A stretch of DNA of 64,000 nt. Origin: Betaproteobacteria bacterium (GTDB lineage Bacteria > Acidobacteriota > Terriglobia > Acidiferrales > UBA7541). Both the position numbers and the translations under genes were made by a program. The notes below the pieces were generated by a model. That model was not told the origin of the DNA. It saw nothing but the letters and a program-made list of their open reading frames with translations, and did no database searches. Positions 1 to 9,487 of the stretch are shown here, piece by piece; position 1 is the stretch's first letter; the number at the start of each line of letters is the position of its first letter. The stretch spans positions 28,542-92,541 of the forward strand of contig CAJCHZ010000126.1 in NCBI GenBank assembly GCA_903970165.1. Reading direction: 5' to 3'.

Positions 1-183
1 AACCGGCCGATTCCTCGGGCTCTTCAACGAAACCAGCCGGTCCAGCCATCAGCGGCAGCGCCAGCAACGTCGCTCTTGCAGGCGGCAATACGGCCACTTT
101 GTTCACGCACTCTGTAGCTGTAGGCGATAGCGTTTTTCTGGCCCTGACAAAAAACCAGCCTTAACCACAGTTTGCTTACTTGC

Positions 184-219
184 AAAAAAATGCCGAGGTG
201 CATTTTGTGCGCCTCGGCA
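184..219 (-). terminator. Rho-independent terminator
   Basis: An 11-bp hairpin (TGCCGAGG arms at 191-198 and 212-219, extended inward by a wobble pair) is followed on the minus strand by seven T residues (184-190). It lies about 65 nt after the stop of the minus-strand gene at 285 and probably ends its transcript. The rest of 1-284 shows no convincing gene. Confidence 0.75.
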
Positions 220-284
220 TCTGCCCTTGTATCCAATTTTAGAATTCGAAATTGTCCCCAGAAATGTCGCTCTCGCACGCTCTA

Positions 285-875
285 TCACGGAGCGGCGGTC
301 GCCCCCGGTTCCGCGGCCACGGCCGGTTTAGCGTAACGGATCAGCGAAATCTTTGTACCTCCTGAATCCTCGGTTAGCGCCACAACGCGTATCATCTGGT
401 CGCGCTCCGCCAGGAAGGAGATGGCCTCCGCGGGAATATTCGCGTTCGTGAAAATCTCGGGTGCCGGGTTTTCCCCCGCGCCGTGCCGCGTGAACTCCGG
501 GCTTAAATGCTTGCCGAACCAACCGTCCACCGCATCCCGCGTATCCCCCGTATGGTAGGTCGAAATATTAAGACCGCGCCGCGCTTCCTTGATCGCCGCC
601 ATCGCCGTTTCATCATCCGGCACAACCAGAGACGACCGCGGGTAAACGGGCAGGCCCGGACCTATTTCCGTTTCCTTCTCCAGCCGGAAGCTTCCACCCG
701 GAGTCCGCAAAGTCTCTTTGGCGGTTGCCGCCGACAATCCCATAGAACGTACCGCCCGGTTCGCCACGAACAGGCCCCCGCCTAAAAGGCCGCCCAGGCC
801 CAGAAACAAAGCAATCATCATCCACAGGAGGGATTTTGAACTCGACGAATTGCCGGATGCGGATTCTTCTGCCAT
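285..875 (-). CDS. Hypothetical single-pass membrane protein
   Basis: The product is about 196 aa and I do not recognise the family. Residues 1-15 are Ser/Glu-rich, followed by one strong hydrophobic helix at about 16-38 containing a Gly-rich GLGGLLGGG stretch, then a soluble domain. The soluble part contains GLPVYPRSSLV, a sequence often seen in small exported proteins, and ends in an Ala/Pro-rich tail. I placed the start at the ATG ending at 875, because GGGAGAG precedes it and the upstream extension has no such site. The topology suggests an inner-membrane anchor with a periplasmic domain. A good terminator follows the gene, so it looks monocistronic. The function is unknown. Confidence 0.7.
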   Translation of the reverse strand: MAEESASGNSSSSKSLLWMMIALFLGLGGLLGGGLFVANRAVRSMGLSAATAKETLRTPGGSFRLEKETEIGPGLPVYPRSSLVVPDDETAMAAIKEARRGLNISTYHTGDTRDAVDGWFGKHLSPEFTRHGAGENPAPEIFTNANIPAEAISFLAERDQMIRVVALTEDSGGTKISLIRYAKPAVAAEPGATAAP

Positions 876-1100
876 GGACAATCTCTCCCAAGCGGGCACA
901 ACTCGCCCTACCCTTAGTTTGGCAGATTTGCCCCCATCGCCAGCGCCAAAGCTTCCAACCTGTGCTCTAAAATGTCCCTGTTCTTCCGTCCAGCCCAAAA
1001 ATGTTTGCCGCACGGCTCATGCAAGCGCGGCAGGGACTGGTGTCCACAAGGATCGTCTCAACAACGTGCCGTATTTCTCGACCATCGCTCTCGCCCAGGG

Positions 1101-1129
1101 TGTCATCCCGAGCGAAGCGAGGGACCTGC
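1101..1129. repeat. Dispersed TGTCATCCCGAGCGAAGCGA-type repeat
   Basis: The segment begins TGTCATCCCGAGCGAAGCGA and continues GGGACCTGC, with an imperfect inner hairpin (TCCC..GCG..CGC..GGGA). Near-identical elements are scattered between genes in many acidobacterial and other soil-bacterial genomes. This one sits just after the stop of glpX on its downstream side. I see only one copy in the window. Confidence 0.55.
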
Positions 1130-1168
1130 TTTTTCTTCCCGCTCTCAACTTTGCAACTGCCACTAAAG

Positions 1169-2155
1169 CTAATTAAATCTCACCTTCACGTCCGGCCTCT
1201 TATCCAGATGTACCGAATCCACAAATCGAACTTGCCGGTCATCCAGCGTCAAAATCATGGACGACGTCCGCACGCCCTCCCCAAAAAACCGCACGCCCTT
1301 CAAAAGGTTTCCATCGGTAACCCCTGTGCACGCAAAGATCATCTTCTTGCCTGGCGCCAGATCTTCCGTGTCATAAACCCGCTTTGGGTCTTTAACTCCC
1401 ATCTTCTCCAGCCGAATTTGATCCTCCGGCTTCCCAATCACTAGACGCGCCAGTATCTGTCCATTCAAGCACCGCAAAGCCGCTGCCGTCAGCACACCTT
1501 CCGGAGCCCCGCCAATACCCATCACCGCATGCACGCCCGTTCCAACCACTGCCGCGGATATCCCAGCCGACAAATCCCCGTCGCCAATCAACCGAATCCG
1601 CGCTCCAGCCCGCCGAATCTCCTCGATCAGTTTTTCATGCCGCGGTCGGTCCAGCACGATAATCACAAGGTCTTCCACATCCCTGGCGAGCCGCTTTGCG
1701 ATGGACTTCAAATTGTCCGTAACCGGAGCATCCAGATCGACTGCCCCCTTGCACGATGGCCCCACAACAATTTTTTCCATGTACAAATCCGGCGCATGCA
1801 AAAGTCCGCCCCTCTCGCTTGCCGCCAGCACCGCGATGGCATTGCCTGCTCCGGTAGCGCAGAGGTTCGTCCCTTCCAACGGATCCACGGCAATATCCAC
1901 CTCGGGAAAAAGCGCCTTCGGCGCATGCGTAGCCAGCCCCACTTTTTCCCCGATATACAGCATCGGCGCCTCATCGCGCTCACCCTCGCCAATAACGATC
2001 GTCCCATCCATTTGCACCGCGTCCATCGTCTTGCGCATCGCTTCCACGGCCACTTCGTCCGCTTTATGACGGTCGCCAAATCCCATCGTCCGCGCTGCCG
2101 CAACGGCTCCATTCTCCACAACGCGCAAAAATTCCAGGCTAAGCTGTTCTTCCAT
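1169..2155 (-). CDS. glpX: Fructose-1,6-bisphosphatase class II (GlpX)
   Basis: The enzyme hydrolyses fructose-1,6-bisphosphate to fructose-6-phosphate in gluconeogenesis, in the cytosol, with divalent metal. The 328-aa length matches the GlpX family. Family signatures are present: VENGAVAAAR near the N-terminus, the metal-site segment IGEGERDEAPM at about residues 56-66, AVDPLEGTNLCA at about 90-101, and the glycine-rich IGGAPEGVLTAAAL near 215. These place it in the lithium-sensitive phosphatase superfamily, GlpX branch. It stands alone on the minus strand, with a dispersed repeat downstream and a long noncoding stretch upstream. The ATG at 2155 begins MEEQLSLEF, a normal GlpX start. Confidence 0.95.
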   Translation of the reverse strand: MEEQLSLEFLRVVENGAVAAARTMGFGDRHKADEVAVEAMRKTMDAVQMDGTIVIGEGERDEAPMLYIGEKVGLATHAPKALFPEVDIAVDPLEGTNLCATGAGNAIAVLAASERGGLLHAPDLYMEKIVVGPSCKGAVDLDAPVTDNLKSIAKRLARDVEDLVIIVLDRPRHEKLIEEIRRAGARIRLIGDGDLSAGISAAVVGTGVHAVMGIGGAPEGVLTAAALRCLNGQILARLVIGKPEDQIRLEKMGVKDPKRVYDTEDLAPGKKMIFACTGVTDGNLLKGVRFFGEGVRTSSMILTLDDRQVRFVDSVHLDKRPDVKVRFN

Positions 2156-2835
2156 GATTGAAATTCTCCCGGCGGGGCCTGCCCACTCTACACAACGTGC
2201 ATCCTAGTCTAAACAGGTTCCGCCGGTCGAGACGCGCGGCTTTTCCGCCTGTCGCCAATCAGACAGTTCCCCTGCAGTATCAATAAGCCGTCGGCCCGCT
2301 CGGCAGGGCTAGGTAATGAGACACAATAGGCGCGACGTAAATCGGTAGCCCTAATTTTTCCCAACGGCTCTGCAATCTGCCCACCCCAAGCGCAGGGTCT
2401 TCCTTTTTTTACCCCAAGGAGGAGTTGAGGACGGCCGGTCCGCTATTGCCACGCCAACTTTTCGTCCATCTCCAACCCCATCAAACGCGTACACTCGCTT
2501 TCCCGGCGATTCGAATGAGTACCACAGAAGAAATAAGGGGCAAAGTTATCACAAGCGACATCAGATCCCACCTGTATTAATCTGCGTCCATGCGTTCCAT
2601 CACTACTTTGCCGCACTAGGTTTGCTCCCCACGTCTTTCCATCAATAGCGCAGTCAGCTCTTTACCTGGCTGTTCTTTTTGCCTGTGGCCGCTTCGGGTA
2701 GGCTGAAATCTCGGCCGGAGCGGATAAGTATCTGTAGAATGAACACTTATGAATCTGTATCCCAATAAACGACTTTAACATCCTCTAGAAGGAACGCTTA
2801 CGAGAAAAGCAGGGTGAGGGGTCCTATTCCTATCA
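2156..2835. other. 680-bp noncoding stretch
   Basis: No reading frame here has credible coding character on either strand. The DNA is more AT-rich than its neighbours and has many stops. It must hold the promoter of glpX near 2156-2250. I see no strong hairpin-plus-T-tract, RNA gene or repeat. Confidence 0.5.
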
Positions 2836-3516
2836 TTAACTACATTCCACCATCGTAATCGCCAAATTCTTCCCGGACCCGTGCTCTCGTAACAACCCAG
2901 CCATTCTCTCCGCAAAAGCCATAAGTCCCTGCGCACCGCCGAACGAAATGAGAATCGCAAGGACACGCTTCGTAGCCGCCGTCACCATGGTCCGCTCTGA
3001 GTCGCTCGTAGGACTCCCATGCGGCCCCACCGCATCGCTCAACACCGCCAGCCCTTCCAAATTTAGATCGTATTTCCCGATTCCCTTATACGTTTCCCCC
3101 TCGCGCCCCACTCGAAAGACAATGTCTCCCTGTACATGCGCCAGGTCATACAGCCCAATTGGGAGGCGGCTCTCTACGCTCACCAAATTAATGATGTCTA
3201 CGACATTACTGATGCGCGGTAATCCCTTCCCCGCGATTACCCGCCGAAGCAACGCCTCCGCCGAGCCGCGATACCGTGCCGGATCCTTGCCGAGCGCCTT
3301 ATACCCGGCTCGCGTCGCCACAATCGGCTGGGCCTCCAGCACTGACTTCGGTTCTGGCAACTTCAAAATCTTCTCTTCGCAAGCTCGTAGTTCGTGCTCC
3401 AGCGCTTCCGGCGTCGCCCCAGCCTCCACCTCAGCCGCGACGCACGCCAAAGCCACCCGCGGGCAGTTCGCCTTCAGTCCCTCATCGATGGTCACAATCG
3501 GCATGGCGGTATTCAC
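2836..3516 (-). CDS. B3/B4 tRNA-binding domain protein
   Basis: This 226-aa protein matches the free-standing B3/B4 domain family, related to the editing module of phenylalanyl-tRNA synthetase beta. Visible signatures are LGKDPARYRGSAEALLRR (about 92-110) and RISNVVDIINLVSVESRLPIGLYDL (about 118-142), then GREGETY and a late segment on recognition of position. Such proteins may hydrolyse mis-charged aminoacyl-tRNA or bind an amino acid; the substrate cannot be read here. The likely start is the GTG at 3516, with GGAG close upstream, although the ATG four codons later is possible. It lies just downstream of tRNA-Val on the same strand, which may be coincidence. Confidence 0.8.
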   Translation of the reverse strand: MNTAMPIVTIDEGLKANCPRVALACVAAEVEAGATPEALEHELRACEEKILKLPEPKSVLEAQPIVATRAGYKALGKDPARYRGSAEALLRRVIAGKGLPRISNVVDIINLVSVESRLPIGLYDLAHVQGDIVFRVGREGETYKGIGKYDLNLEGLAVLSDAVGPHGSPTSDSERTMVTAATKRVLAILISFGGAQGLMAFAERMAGLLREHGSGKNLAITMVECS

Positions 3517-3603
3517 TCACTCCACGAACAGGGGGGCAGTCTTTCACGTTTTAGGCGGATTTGAAACGCTCTTTGACGAGGGCAATCTGATCGGAAAGAA
3601 GAA

Positions 3604-3680
3604 TGGTAGGCCCGTGCGGACTCGAACCGCAGACCTCGTCCGTGTCAAGGACGCGCTCTAACCAACTGAGCTACGGGCCT
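3604..3680 (-). tRNA. tRNA-Val (anticodon GAC)
   Basis: On the minus strand a full cloverleaf can be drawn: acceptor AGGCCCG/CGGGCCT, D arm GCTC..GAGC, anticodon stem CGTCC/GGACG with loop TTGACAC (anticodon GAC, reading GUC/GUU valine codons), and T arm with GGTTCGAGTCC. Discriminator A and an encoded CCA (3604-3606) end the gene. Length is 77 nt with CCA. Confidence 0.96.
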
Positions 3681-3978
3681 AACGCCCACCTAGTTTAGCA
3701 CGACCTCCGGCGACATCGCTCCATCCGGCGCTCAGGTAGGCAGGAAAAAACATCATCCTCTGTCTCGCTGCAGCAATAACATTCTAACGGCTCCAAGCCA
3801 TCCACGAAACTCCATTAGCTTAACGTGTCCTCAGCGCAAGGTCGAAAGGGAGTTTGTCTCAAGCAGGTAGGTTTGTGGTGGCAGGTTCGGGCCCGGGAAG
3901 TTGACCTCCCAGCAACATTTCTTTTGCGGGGCGCGGCGACGGTGGTACGCTTTGCAATGGGATACGTGGAGGGTTGAA

Positions 3979-5577
3979 GTGAGCTTAGCTGCTCCCCCAG
4001 AGCATCTTCATTCTCTTTCTGGACTGGAAGGACGCCGCAGCACGCGTCTGGATCGCCAGGTCCCGCTGGTCGTGCTGGCTCAGACCAGGACCGGGCTGTC
4101 TTTTCAGGAAAAAACGTCCACGGTCAGCCTCAATCTGCACGGCTGCCGCTATCCTTCGCGCCATGAATATCCGATTGGCGCCTCGGTCGGCTTGCGCGTT
4201 CTTCAGCCGGATGGCGAAACCATTTCGCCGGTAATTCGCGCGTTTGTGAAGTCCATACACCCTCCCACGAGCCCGCGTGAACTTTACCAGGTTGGCGTTG
4301 AACTGGAATCTCCGGCTAATATCTGGAATATTTCCGCGCCGCCGCCCGATTGGAATCGCCTGCTGGGTGTAACCACCTCGACGGCCCGCATGGCCACGGC
4401 AGTAGCTCCCGCGATGGAACCCCCCGCGCCACCTGCGACGATGCCGCCCCCCGCGTTTTCTGCTGCACCGCCAGCGGCTCCATTTGCAACGGGCACGAGC
4501 GAAACCCGCGTAAACGAAGTCACTCCGTTCCCTTCTCCCTCGCCCGCTGCGAATGGCGCGGAACTGGCCAAAGAGACGGCGGCCCCAAAACCCGAGCGCG
4601 TGGCCATCACCATCGACCAACTGGTCGCCGCAATGCAGGGCAAATTGCAGTCGGCCGCTGAAAAAGTCGTACAAAATGCGCTGGCCAATCATTTGGACGA
4701 AGCCATCAGCAACGCGCTGACGCGCATCGAGGGAATCCGGGAGCGAAATATTCAGCAACTGCACGAATTTTCGGAGCAGCGCATGGAATCGCTGATGCGA
4801 GCGTCCCGCGAGGAGATTCTGGGCCACCTCGAGCTGCGGCTCGGCGAAGTACAAAGCCGATGGGAGGAACAGAACGACGCGTATCGCACGCAGGCTGACG
4901 AAATTGCGCAGCGCCTCGAAAAACTGGCAGGCGACACACAGCGCAATCTGGCCGAAACACAGAAGTTCATAGAAAAGGCCACGCATGAAATCGAGCCGCG
5001 AACGCGCGGGCGGCTGGACGAAACGATGAGCCAGGCCACCGAGCAGTTCGAGGCGGCTGCGGACCGTATTTCTGACCGGCAACTCGTTCGCGTGATGGAA
5101 TCCACGCGGATGGTCACGCGGGAAGCTGCCGCGCAGCTGGATGCGAGGGTGGCCGAGTCGCGCGCCCTGATGCACGGAGCGGCATCCCACACGCTTGAGG
5201 AATTTCGCCGCCAGGCCGAGGTGCAGGTTGATCTGGCGATCTCGGAAACGACCGAGCGCGTGCGTTCCGCGCTTACTGCCCTGGATGCGGAAAATCGCGC
5301 TGCATGCGAATCGCGCCGGCGCGTGCTTGTAGATGACGTCGCCCGCACGATGGAACAGTCCACGGAGCAATTCCGCTCCGGCATCAAGGCGTTTCTCTAT
5401 TCGAGCCTGGTGGCCGCAGTCGGCGCCGTGGATGAACACGCCAAGATAACGCTTGACGGACTCACGAAAGATCCCGGAAGCGCGCAGCGCGCCATTACGG
5501 AAATGTCCACGACTTCCCTTCGCGAAGAACAAGTGGTTGGGGAACACCAGCACGGAGAGCCGGAACGCAGGGATTAG
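3979..5577 (+). CDS. PilZ-domain protein with long coiled coil
   Basis: The product is about 532 aa. The first roughly 130 residues resemble a PilZ domain: an early basic R-R-x-x-R segment (RRSTRLDRQVPL), then a strand-rich stretch with LNLHGCRY in place of the usual D/N-x-S-x-x-G motif, and a conserved-looking YQVGVELE end. A Pro/Ala linker (about 135-190) follows. The remaining 300 residues are heptad-like, charged helix rich in Glu, Ala, Arg and Gln, predicted as an extended coiled coil resembling apolipoprotein or chemoreceptor helices. There is no signal peptide or clear membrane span. I chose the GTG at 3979, with GGAGGG six bases upstream, rather than the TTG at 3901. PilZ domains often bind cyclic-di-GMP; the altered motif makes that uncertain. 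Partner and role are unknown. Confidence 0.8.
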   Translation: MSLAAPPEHLHSLSGLEGRRSTRLDRQVPLVVLAQTRTGLSFQEKTSTVSLNLHGCRYPSRHEYPIGASVGLRVLQPDGETISPVIRAFVKSIHPPTSPRELYQVGVELESPANIWNISAPPPDWNRLLGVTTSTARMATAVAPAMEPPAPPATMPPPAFSAAPPAAPFATGTSETRVNEVTPFPSPSPAANGAELAKETAAPKPERVAITIDQLVAAMQGKLQSAAEKVVQNALANHLDEAISNALTRIEGIRERNIQQLHEFSEQRMESLMRASREEILGHLELRLGEVQSRWEEQNDAYRTQADEIAQRLEKLAGDTQRNLAETQKFIEKATHEIEPRTRGRLDETMSQATEQFEAAADRISDRQLVRVMESTRMVTREAAAQLDARVAESRALMHGAASHTLEEFRRQAEVQVDLAISETTERVRSALTALDAENRAACESRRRVLVDDVARTMEQSTEQFRSGIKAFLYSSLVAAVGAVDEHAKITLDGLTKDPGSAQRAITEMSTTSLREEQVVGEHQHGEPERRD

Positions 5578-5641
5578 CTCCCGCCCCGGGCGACATCGCC
5601 CAGCCGCGGAACAGCCAGCACCTGCCTGCAACGCAGCCAGA

Positions 5642-7096
5642 CTATTTTGTCGCGGCGGGACTGCCGGCAGCGGAGCGCGGTTCAGCCGCGTCCAGCTTGA
5701 ATTCGCGGTGAGTTGCGATCAACGCGGTCTTCATAGCTTTCTCTTCGACGACGAAGGAAATGTTGGATTCGGAAGAGCCTTGCGCAATCGCGATAAGGTT
5801 TACGTTTTCGCGCCCCAGCGCGTTAAAGGTGCGGCCCGCGACTCCTGGCGTGCCGCGCATATTTTCTCCCACGACGGCGACGATAGCGATGTTCGTGTCA
5901 ACGGTGATGTGTTCTACCTTTTCGTGCGCGAGATCCTGCGCGAATTCCTTACGCAGTGCTTCGACGGTACGCTGGGCATCGGCCGCGGAGACGATAAAGC
6001 AGATATCGTTTTGCGAGGACGATTGAGAAATAAGCAGAACGCTAGCCCGCACTTCCGATGTAGTGGAAAAGGTGCGGCCCACGACGTCAGGCAAACCTAC
6101 AATTCCGGGGCCGCCCACGCTGATTAGCGCCACGTCCTGAATTGCTGTTAGAGCTTTTACCCCGCCTCCGATGCTTTGGCCTTTTGGAGTAATCATTGTG
6201 CCGGAACGCTCAGGTGCGAAGCTGTTGCGGATCCACACGGGAATGGCGGCCTGCATAACGGGATTCAGGGTTTTTGGGTGCAACACTTTTGCGCCAAAGT
6301 ACGCGAGTTCCGCGGCTTCGCGATAGGAAATGACCGGAATCGTACGGGCTTCGGAAACCAGGCGCGGATCCGCAGTGAGAACGCCGTCTACATCGGTCCA
6401 GATGATTACTTCACCGGCGTCCATCGCCGCGCCGAGAATTGTTGCGGAATAATCGGAGCCGCCGCGGCCGAGGGTGGTGAGAATTCCTTCCGGGGTCGCA
6501 CCCATAAAACCAGTCACGACCGGGACGATTCCTTTATCGAGGAGAGGCCACAGGCGGACATGGCACGCTGCGCGCGTTGCATCCATCAGCGGCGCGGCGC
6601 CGCCGTGGAATGCGTCCGTGACGATTACTTCCGTTGCTTCGACTGCTTCGCTTTGCAAACCGAGTTCTCGTAACGCCCCCGAAACGAGAGGGGCGGAGAG
6701 CCTTTCGCCCAAGCTGGAAATCGCGTCGAGAGTGCGCGGCGTCAGTTCACGCAGCAGGGCGGTGCCTTCGAGCAGCCGGCGGCCTTCCGCGAACGCTTCG
6801 TCCAACTGTTTCAGGATCGATTTGCGGGTGGATTCATCGTTGACGAGGGCCTGCAGCGCATCCGAATGTTGCTTGCGAAGTGTATCGAGAACCACGGCGC
6901 CGTGGCTTCCATCGCCGGCTCCGGCGCGCTTTGCCGCTTCAATGAGGCGATTCGTAACACCGCTCATGGCGGAAACTACGGCGACGCAGGCGTTTTGGCG
7001 AGCGGCTTGTGCGATGATCTGTGCCGTCCGTGCCATGCAAGAAGCATCACCGACCGATGTCCCTCCAAATTTCATCACCTGCAATCGTCTCTTCAT
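5642..7096 (-). CDS. lysC: Aspartate kinase
   Basis: It phosphorylates aspartate, the first step towards lysine, methionine and threonine. The start at 7096 (MKRRLQVMKFGGTSVG) has GGAAAGAG upstream and puts the KFGGTSVG nucleotide-binding motif at the extreme N-terminus, as usual. Other features are VVSAMSGVTN, GFMGATPEGILTTLGRGGSDYSA at the kinase active site, and two C-terminal ACT domains (about 320-470) with GVAGRTFNALGRENVNLIAIAQGSSESNISFVV, which normally bind the feedback inhibitor. At 484 aa it fits monofunctional aspartokinases of the LysC/ThrA kinase type; no homoserine dehydrogenase domain is fused. It stands divergently from the sigma-54 regulator at 7258. Which end product inhibits it cannot be decided. 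Confidence 0.92.
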   Translation of the reverse strand: MKRRLQVMKFGGTSVGDASCMARTAQIIAQAARQNACVAVVSAMSGVTNRLIEAAKRAGAGDGSHGAVVLDTLRKQHSDALQALVNDESTRKSILKQLDEAFAEGRRLLEGTALLRELTPRTLDAISSLGERLSAPLVSGALRELGLQSEAVEATEVIVTDAFHGGAAPLMDATRAACHVRLWPLLDKGIVPVVTGFMGATPEGILTTLGRGGSDYSATILGAAMDAGEVIIWTDVDGVLTADPRLVSEARTIPVISYREAAELAYFGAKVLHPKTLNPVMQAAIPVWIRNSFAPERSGTMITPKGQSIGGGVKALTAIQDVALISVGGPGIVGLPDVVGRTFSTTSEVRASVLLISQSSSQNDICFIVSAADAQRTVEALRKEFAQDLAHEKVEHITVDTNIAIVAVVGENMRGTPGVAGRTFNALGRENVNLIAIAQGSSESNISFVVEEKAMKTALIATHREFKLDAAEPRSAAGSPAATK

Positions 7097-7257
7097 CTCT
7101 TTCCGTCCGTTGCTCCCGTATCTTGCCCGTCCTATAAGTTTACCTTGCGCCGCTTTTATCGGGCCTTCCATCCGCGGAGACGCGCGAAAGAGGTAAGATT
7201 CGAGAAACGCAGGACTTCTGTTGAGCCGCTGGTGAGGCGGGTGCTATTCTGAATTCT

Positions 7258-9435
7258 ATGGCGGATGGAACTATTTCCGCGACAGAAGTGACCTCGGCAT
7301 CGCCACTGGAACATTCGAGGCGTCAACTGGAAGCCTTGCTTGAAGTGGCCGAGTCGATTGCGCAGCACCGCGATCTGGCCGCGCTTTTTCATGACCTCGC
7401 CGAACGGCTTCATTCCGTAGTGGATTTTGATTTCCTTACACTGGTTCTTCATGACGCAGAGCGCAACGTCATGCGCTTGCACGTTTTGGAAACGCGTCTG
7501 CCTACACCTGGAAAGGCCACCGGAACGGAATCGCCGATGGACGGGCATCCTTCCGGGTGGGTGTGGCAATCGCAGCAACCCTTTGTGGTGTCCGACACGG
7601 AAGAAGAACGGCGATTCCCGGAATTCCTGCAGAGGCTGCGGGAAGTGGGAGTGCGGTCGCTTGCGATGGTGCCGTTGACAACGGCGCAGCACCGGCTAGG
7701 AGCGATGGGATTTGGGCGCCTCGTTCCGCAGGCAATCACGGATACCGAACTTCAATTCATGCAGCGGGTGGGAAGCCAGGTTGCGGTGGCGGTGGATAAC
7801 GCGCTGAACTACCAAGCTTCGCAAGCGTATCAGACGCAACTGGCGCTTGAGAGAGACCGGCTGCGGGTGCTGCTGGAAGTGAACAACGTGCTCGTGGCGA
7901 CGCGCGAGCTTTCGGAGGTGTTCCGGGGAATTGTGACGTCGCTGGAGCGTGTGATTCATCATGACTACACAAGCCTGGCGCTGGTGGAGCCCGGTACAGG
8001 CCTGCTGAAGATTTATGCGCTGGATTTCCCGAGCAATCCGGAAATATTCAAAGCGGAGACTATTGTTCCCGCGGACGACTCTCCCGCGGGGCGAGCCATC
8101 GCGAGCGGGAAGCCGCTGGTGGTAAGCGGCGCCGCTTTGGACGCGTACAAAACGGAGATCGTGCGCACGCTTCGCACGGAAGGATTGCAGTCCGCGTGCT
8201 GCATCCCGTTGACAAACCAGGGGCGCACGTTTGGGACGCTGAACCTGGCCAGTCGGCGCGATGACGCGTTCCGGCCGGAAGACGTGGAGCTGCTGCAACA
8301 AGTCTCGGCACAGATTGCTATTGCGGTGGAAAACGCGCTGGCGTTCCGGCAGATCGATGCTTTGAAAGACAAACTGGCGGAAGAAAAACTTTATCTGGAA
8401 GAAGAAATACGGAGTGAATTCAATTTCGAAGAAATAGTCGGGGATAGTCCGGCACTCAAGCGAGCGCTGGCGCAGGTTGAAGTTGTCGCACCAGCCGGAA
8501 CGGCCGTGCTGATTACAGGAGAAACGGGGACGGGCAAGGAACTGATAGCGCGAGCGATTCACAATCTTAGTTCGCGACGGCAACGGACATTTGTAAAGGT
8601 GAATTGTGCGGCGATTCCGGGGGGGCTGCTGGAATCGGAATTGTTCGGGCACGAACGCGGGGCGTTTACCGGGGCGATTACGCAAAAAATCGGGCGATTC
8701 GAGCTCGCCGACAAGGGAACGCTTTTTTTGGATGAAGTGGCCGACCTGCCGCTGGAGCTGCAGCCCAAACTTTTGCGCGTGCTCCAGGAGCAGGAATTTG
8801 AGCGGCTGGGAAATAGCCGCACGCAGAAAGTCGATGTGCGTATCGTCGCCGCGACGAATGGCGACCTGGCAAAACTTGTGGCGGAACGATCTTTTCGCAG
8901 CGACCTCTATTACCGCCTGAACGTTTTCCCTATTCACATTCCGCCGCTGCGGGAGCGGCCTGAAGACGTGCCGCTGCTGGTGCGCTACTTTGTGCAGAAA
9001 TTCAGCCGGCAGCTCAACAAGGACGTGGCTTATGTGCCCGCGGAAGCGATGGAAGCGCTCGCTAGCTATTCGTGGCCGGGAAATATTCGCGAGCTTGAAA
9101 ATTTCCTGGAGCGGGCGGTGCTGCTCTCCCAGGGCAAGGAACTGCGCGTGCCGGTTAGTGAGCTGAAAGCGAACGATGGCGCGAATCTCGCGGGGATTTC
9201 GCTTGCGGGCGGGGATTCTTCTGCTTCGTTTTCGCCGGCCTCGGCGGCTCCGGATAGTGTGTCGAACGGCTCGATCGCGACGCTGGAGGAAGCCGAGCGC
9301 CAGCACATATTGCGCGCGCTGCGACAGACGGAGTGGAGGATCGCTGGCCCCCAAGGCGCGGCGGGACTGCTGGGGATGAAGCGAACAACGCTGCAGGCAC
9401 GTATGCGAAAACTGAATATTCGGCGGCCGGTTTAG
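7258..9435 (+). CDS. Sigma-54 activator with two GAF domains
   Basis: This 725-aa regulator has the FhlA-like arrangement. GAF 1 is at about 25-185, GAF 2 at about 200-370, then a linker, a sigma-54 AAA+ domain (about 390-630) with Walker A GETGTGKE at 420, the sigma-54 contact loop GAFTGA at 468, Walker B GTLFLDEV and the R-finger region FRSDLYYRLNVFPI. A Fis-type helix-turn-helix closes it (about 675-723, GAAGLLGMKRTTLQARMRKL). It would open sigma-54 promoters in response to a ligand or redox state sensed by the GAF domains. There is no receiver domain, so it is not a two-component regulator. The next gene encodes a GH39 enzyme, but I see no clear GG-N10-GC element in between, so the target is unknown. 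Confidence 0.92.
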   Translation: MADGTISATEVTSASPLEHSRRQLEALLEVAESIAQHRDLAALFHDLAERLHSVVDFDFLTLVLHDAERNVMRLHVLETRLPTPGKATGTESPMDGHPSGWVWQSQQPFVVSDTEEERRFPEFLQRLREVGVRSLAMVPLTTAQHRLGAMGFGRLVPQAITDTELQFMQRVGSQVAVAVDNALNYQASQAYQTQLALERDRLRVLLEVNNVLVATRELSEVFRGIVTSLERVIHHDYTSLALVEPGTGLLKIYALDFPSNPEIFKAETIVPADDSPAGRAIASGKPLVVSGAALDAYKTEIVRTLRTEGLQSACCIPLTNQGRTFGTLNLASRRDDAFRPEDVELLQQVSAQIAIAVENALAFRQIDALKDKLAEEKLYLEEEIRSEFNFEEIVGDSPALKRALAQVEVVAPAGTAVLITGETGTGKELIARAIHNLSSRRQRTFVKVNCAAIPGGLLESELFGHERGAFTGAITQKIGRFELADKGTLFLDEVADLPLELQPKLLRVLQEQEFERLGNSRTQKVDVRIVAATNGDLAKLVAERSFRSDLYYRLNVFPIHIPPLRERPEDVPLLVRYFVQKFSRQLNKDVAYVPAEAMEALASYSWPGNIRELENFLERAVLLSQGKELRVPVSELKANDGANLAGISLAGGDSSASFSPASAAPDSVSNGSIATLEEAERQHILRALRQTEWRIAGPQGAAGLLGMKRTTLQARMRKLNIRRPV

Positions 9436-9487
9436 ACTGGGGCCACGGAAATTCCACACGCGCAACATTTCAGTTAAGATTTACCGC

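Noticed and set aside
24..278. Minus-strand open frame of 84 codons
   Set aside because: It runs through a clear terminator hairpin, has no ribosome site and no coding character.
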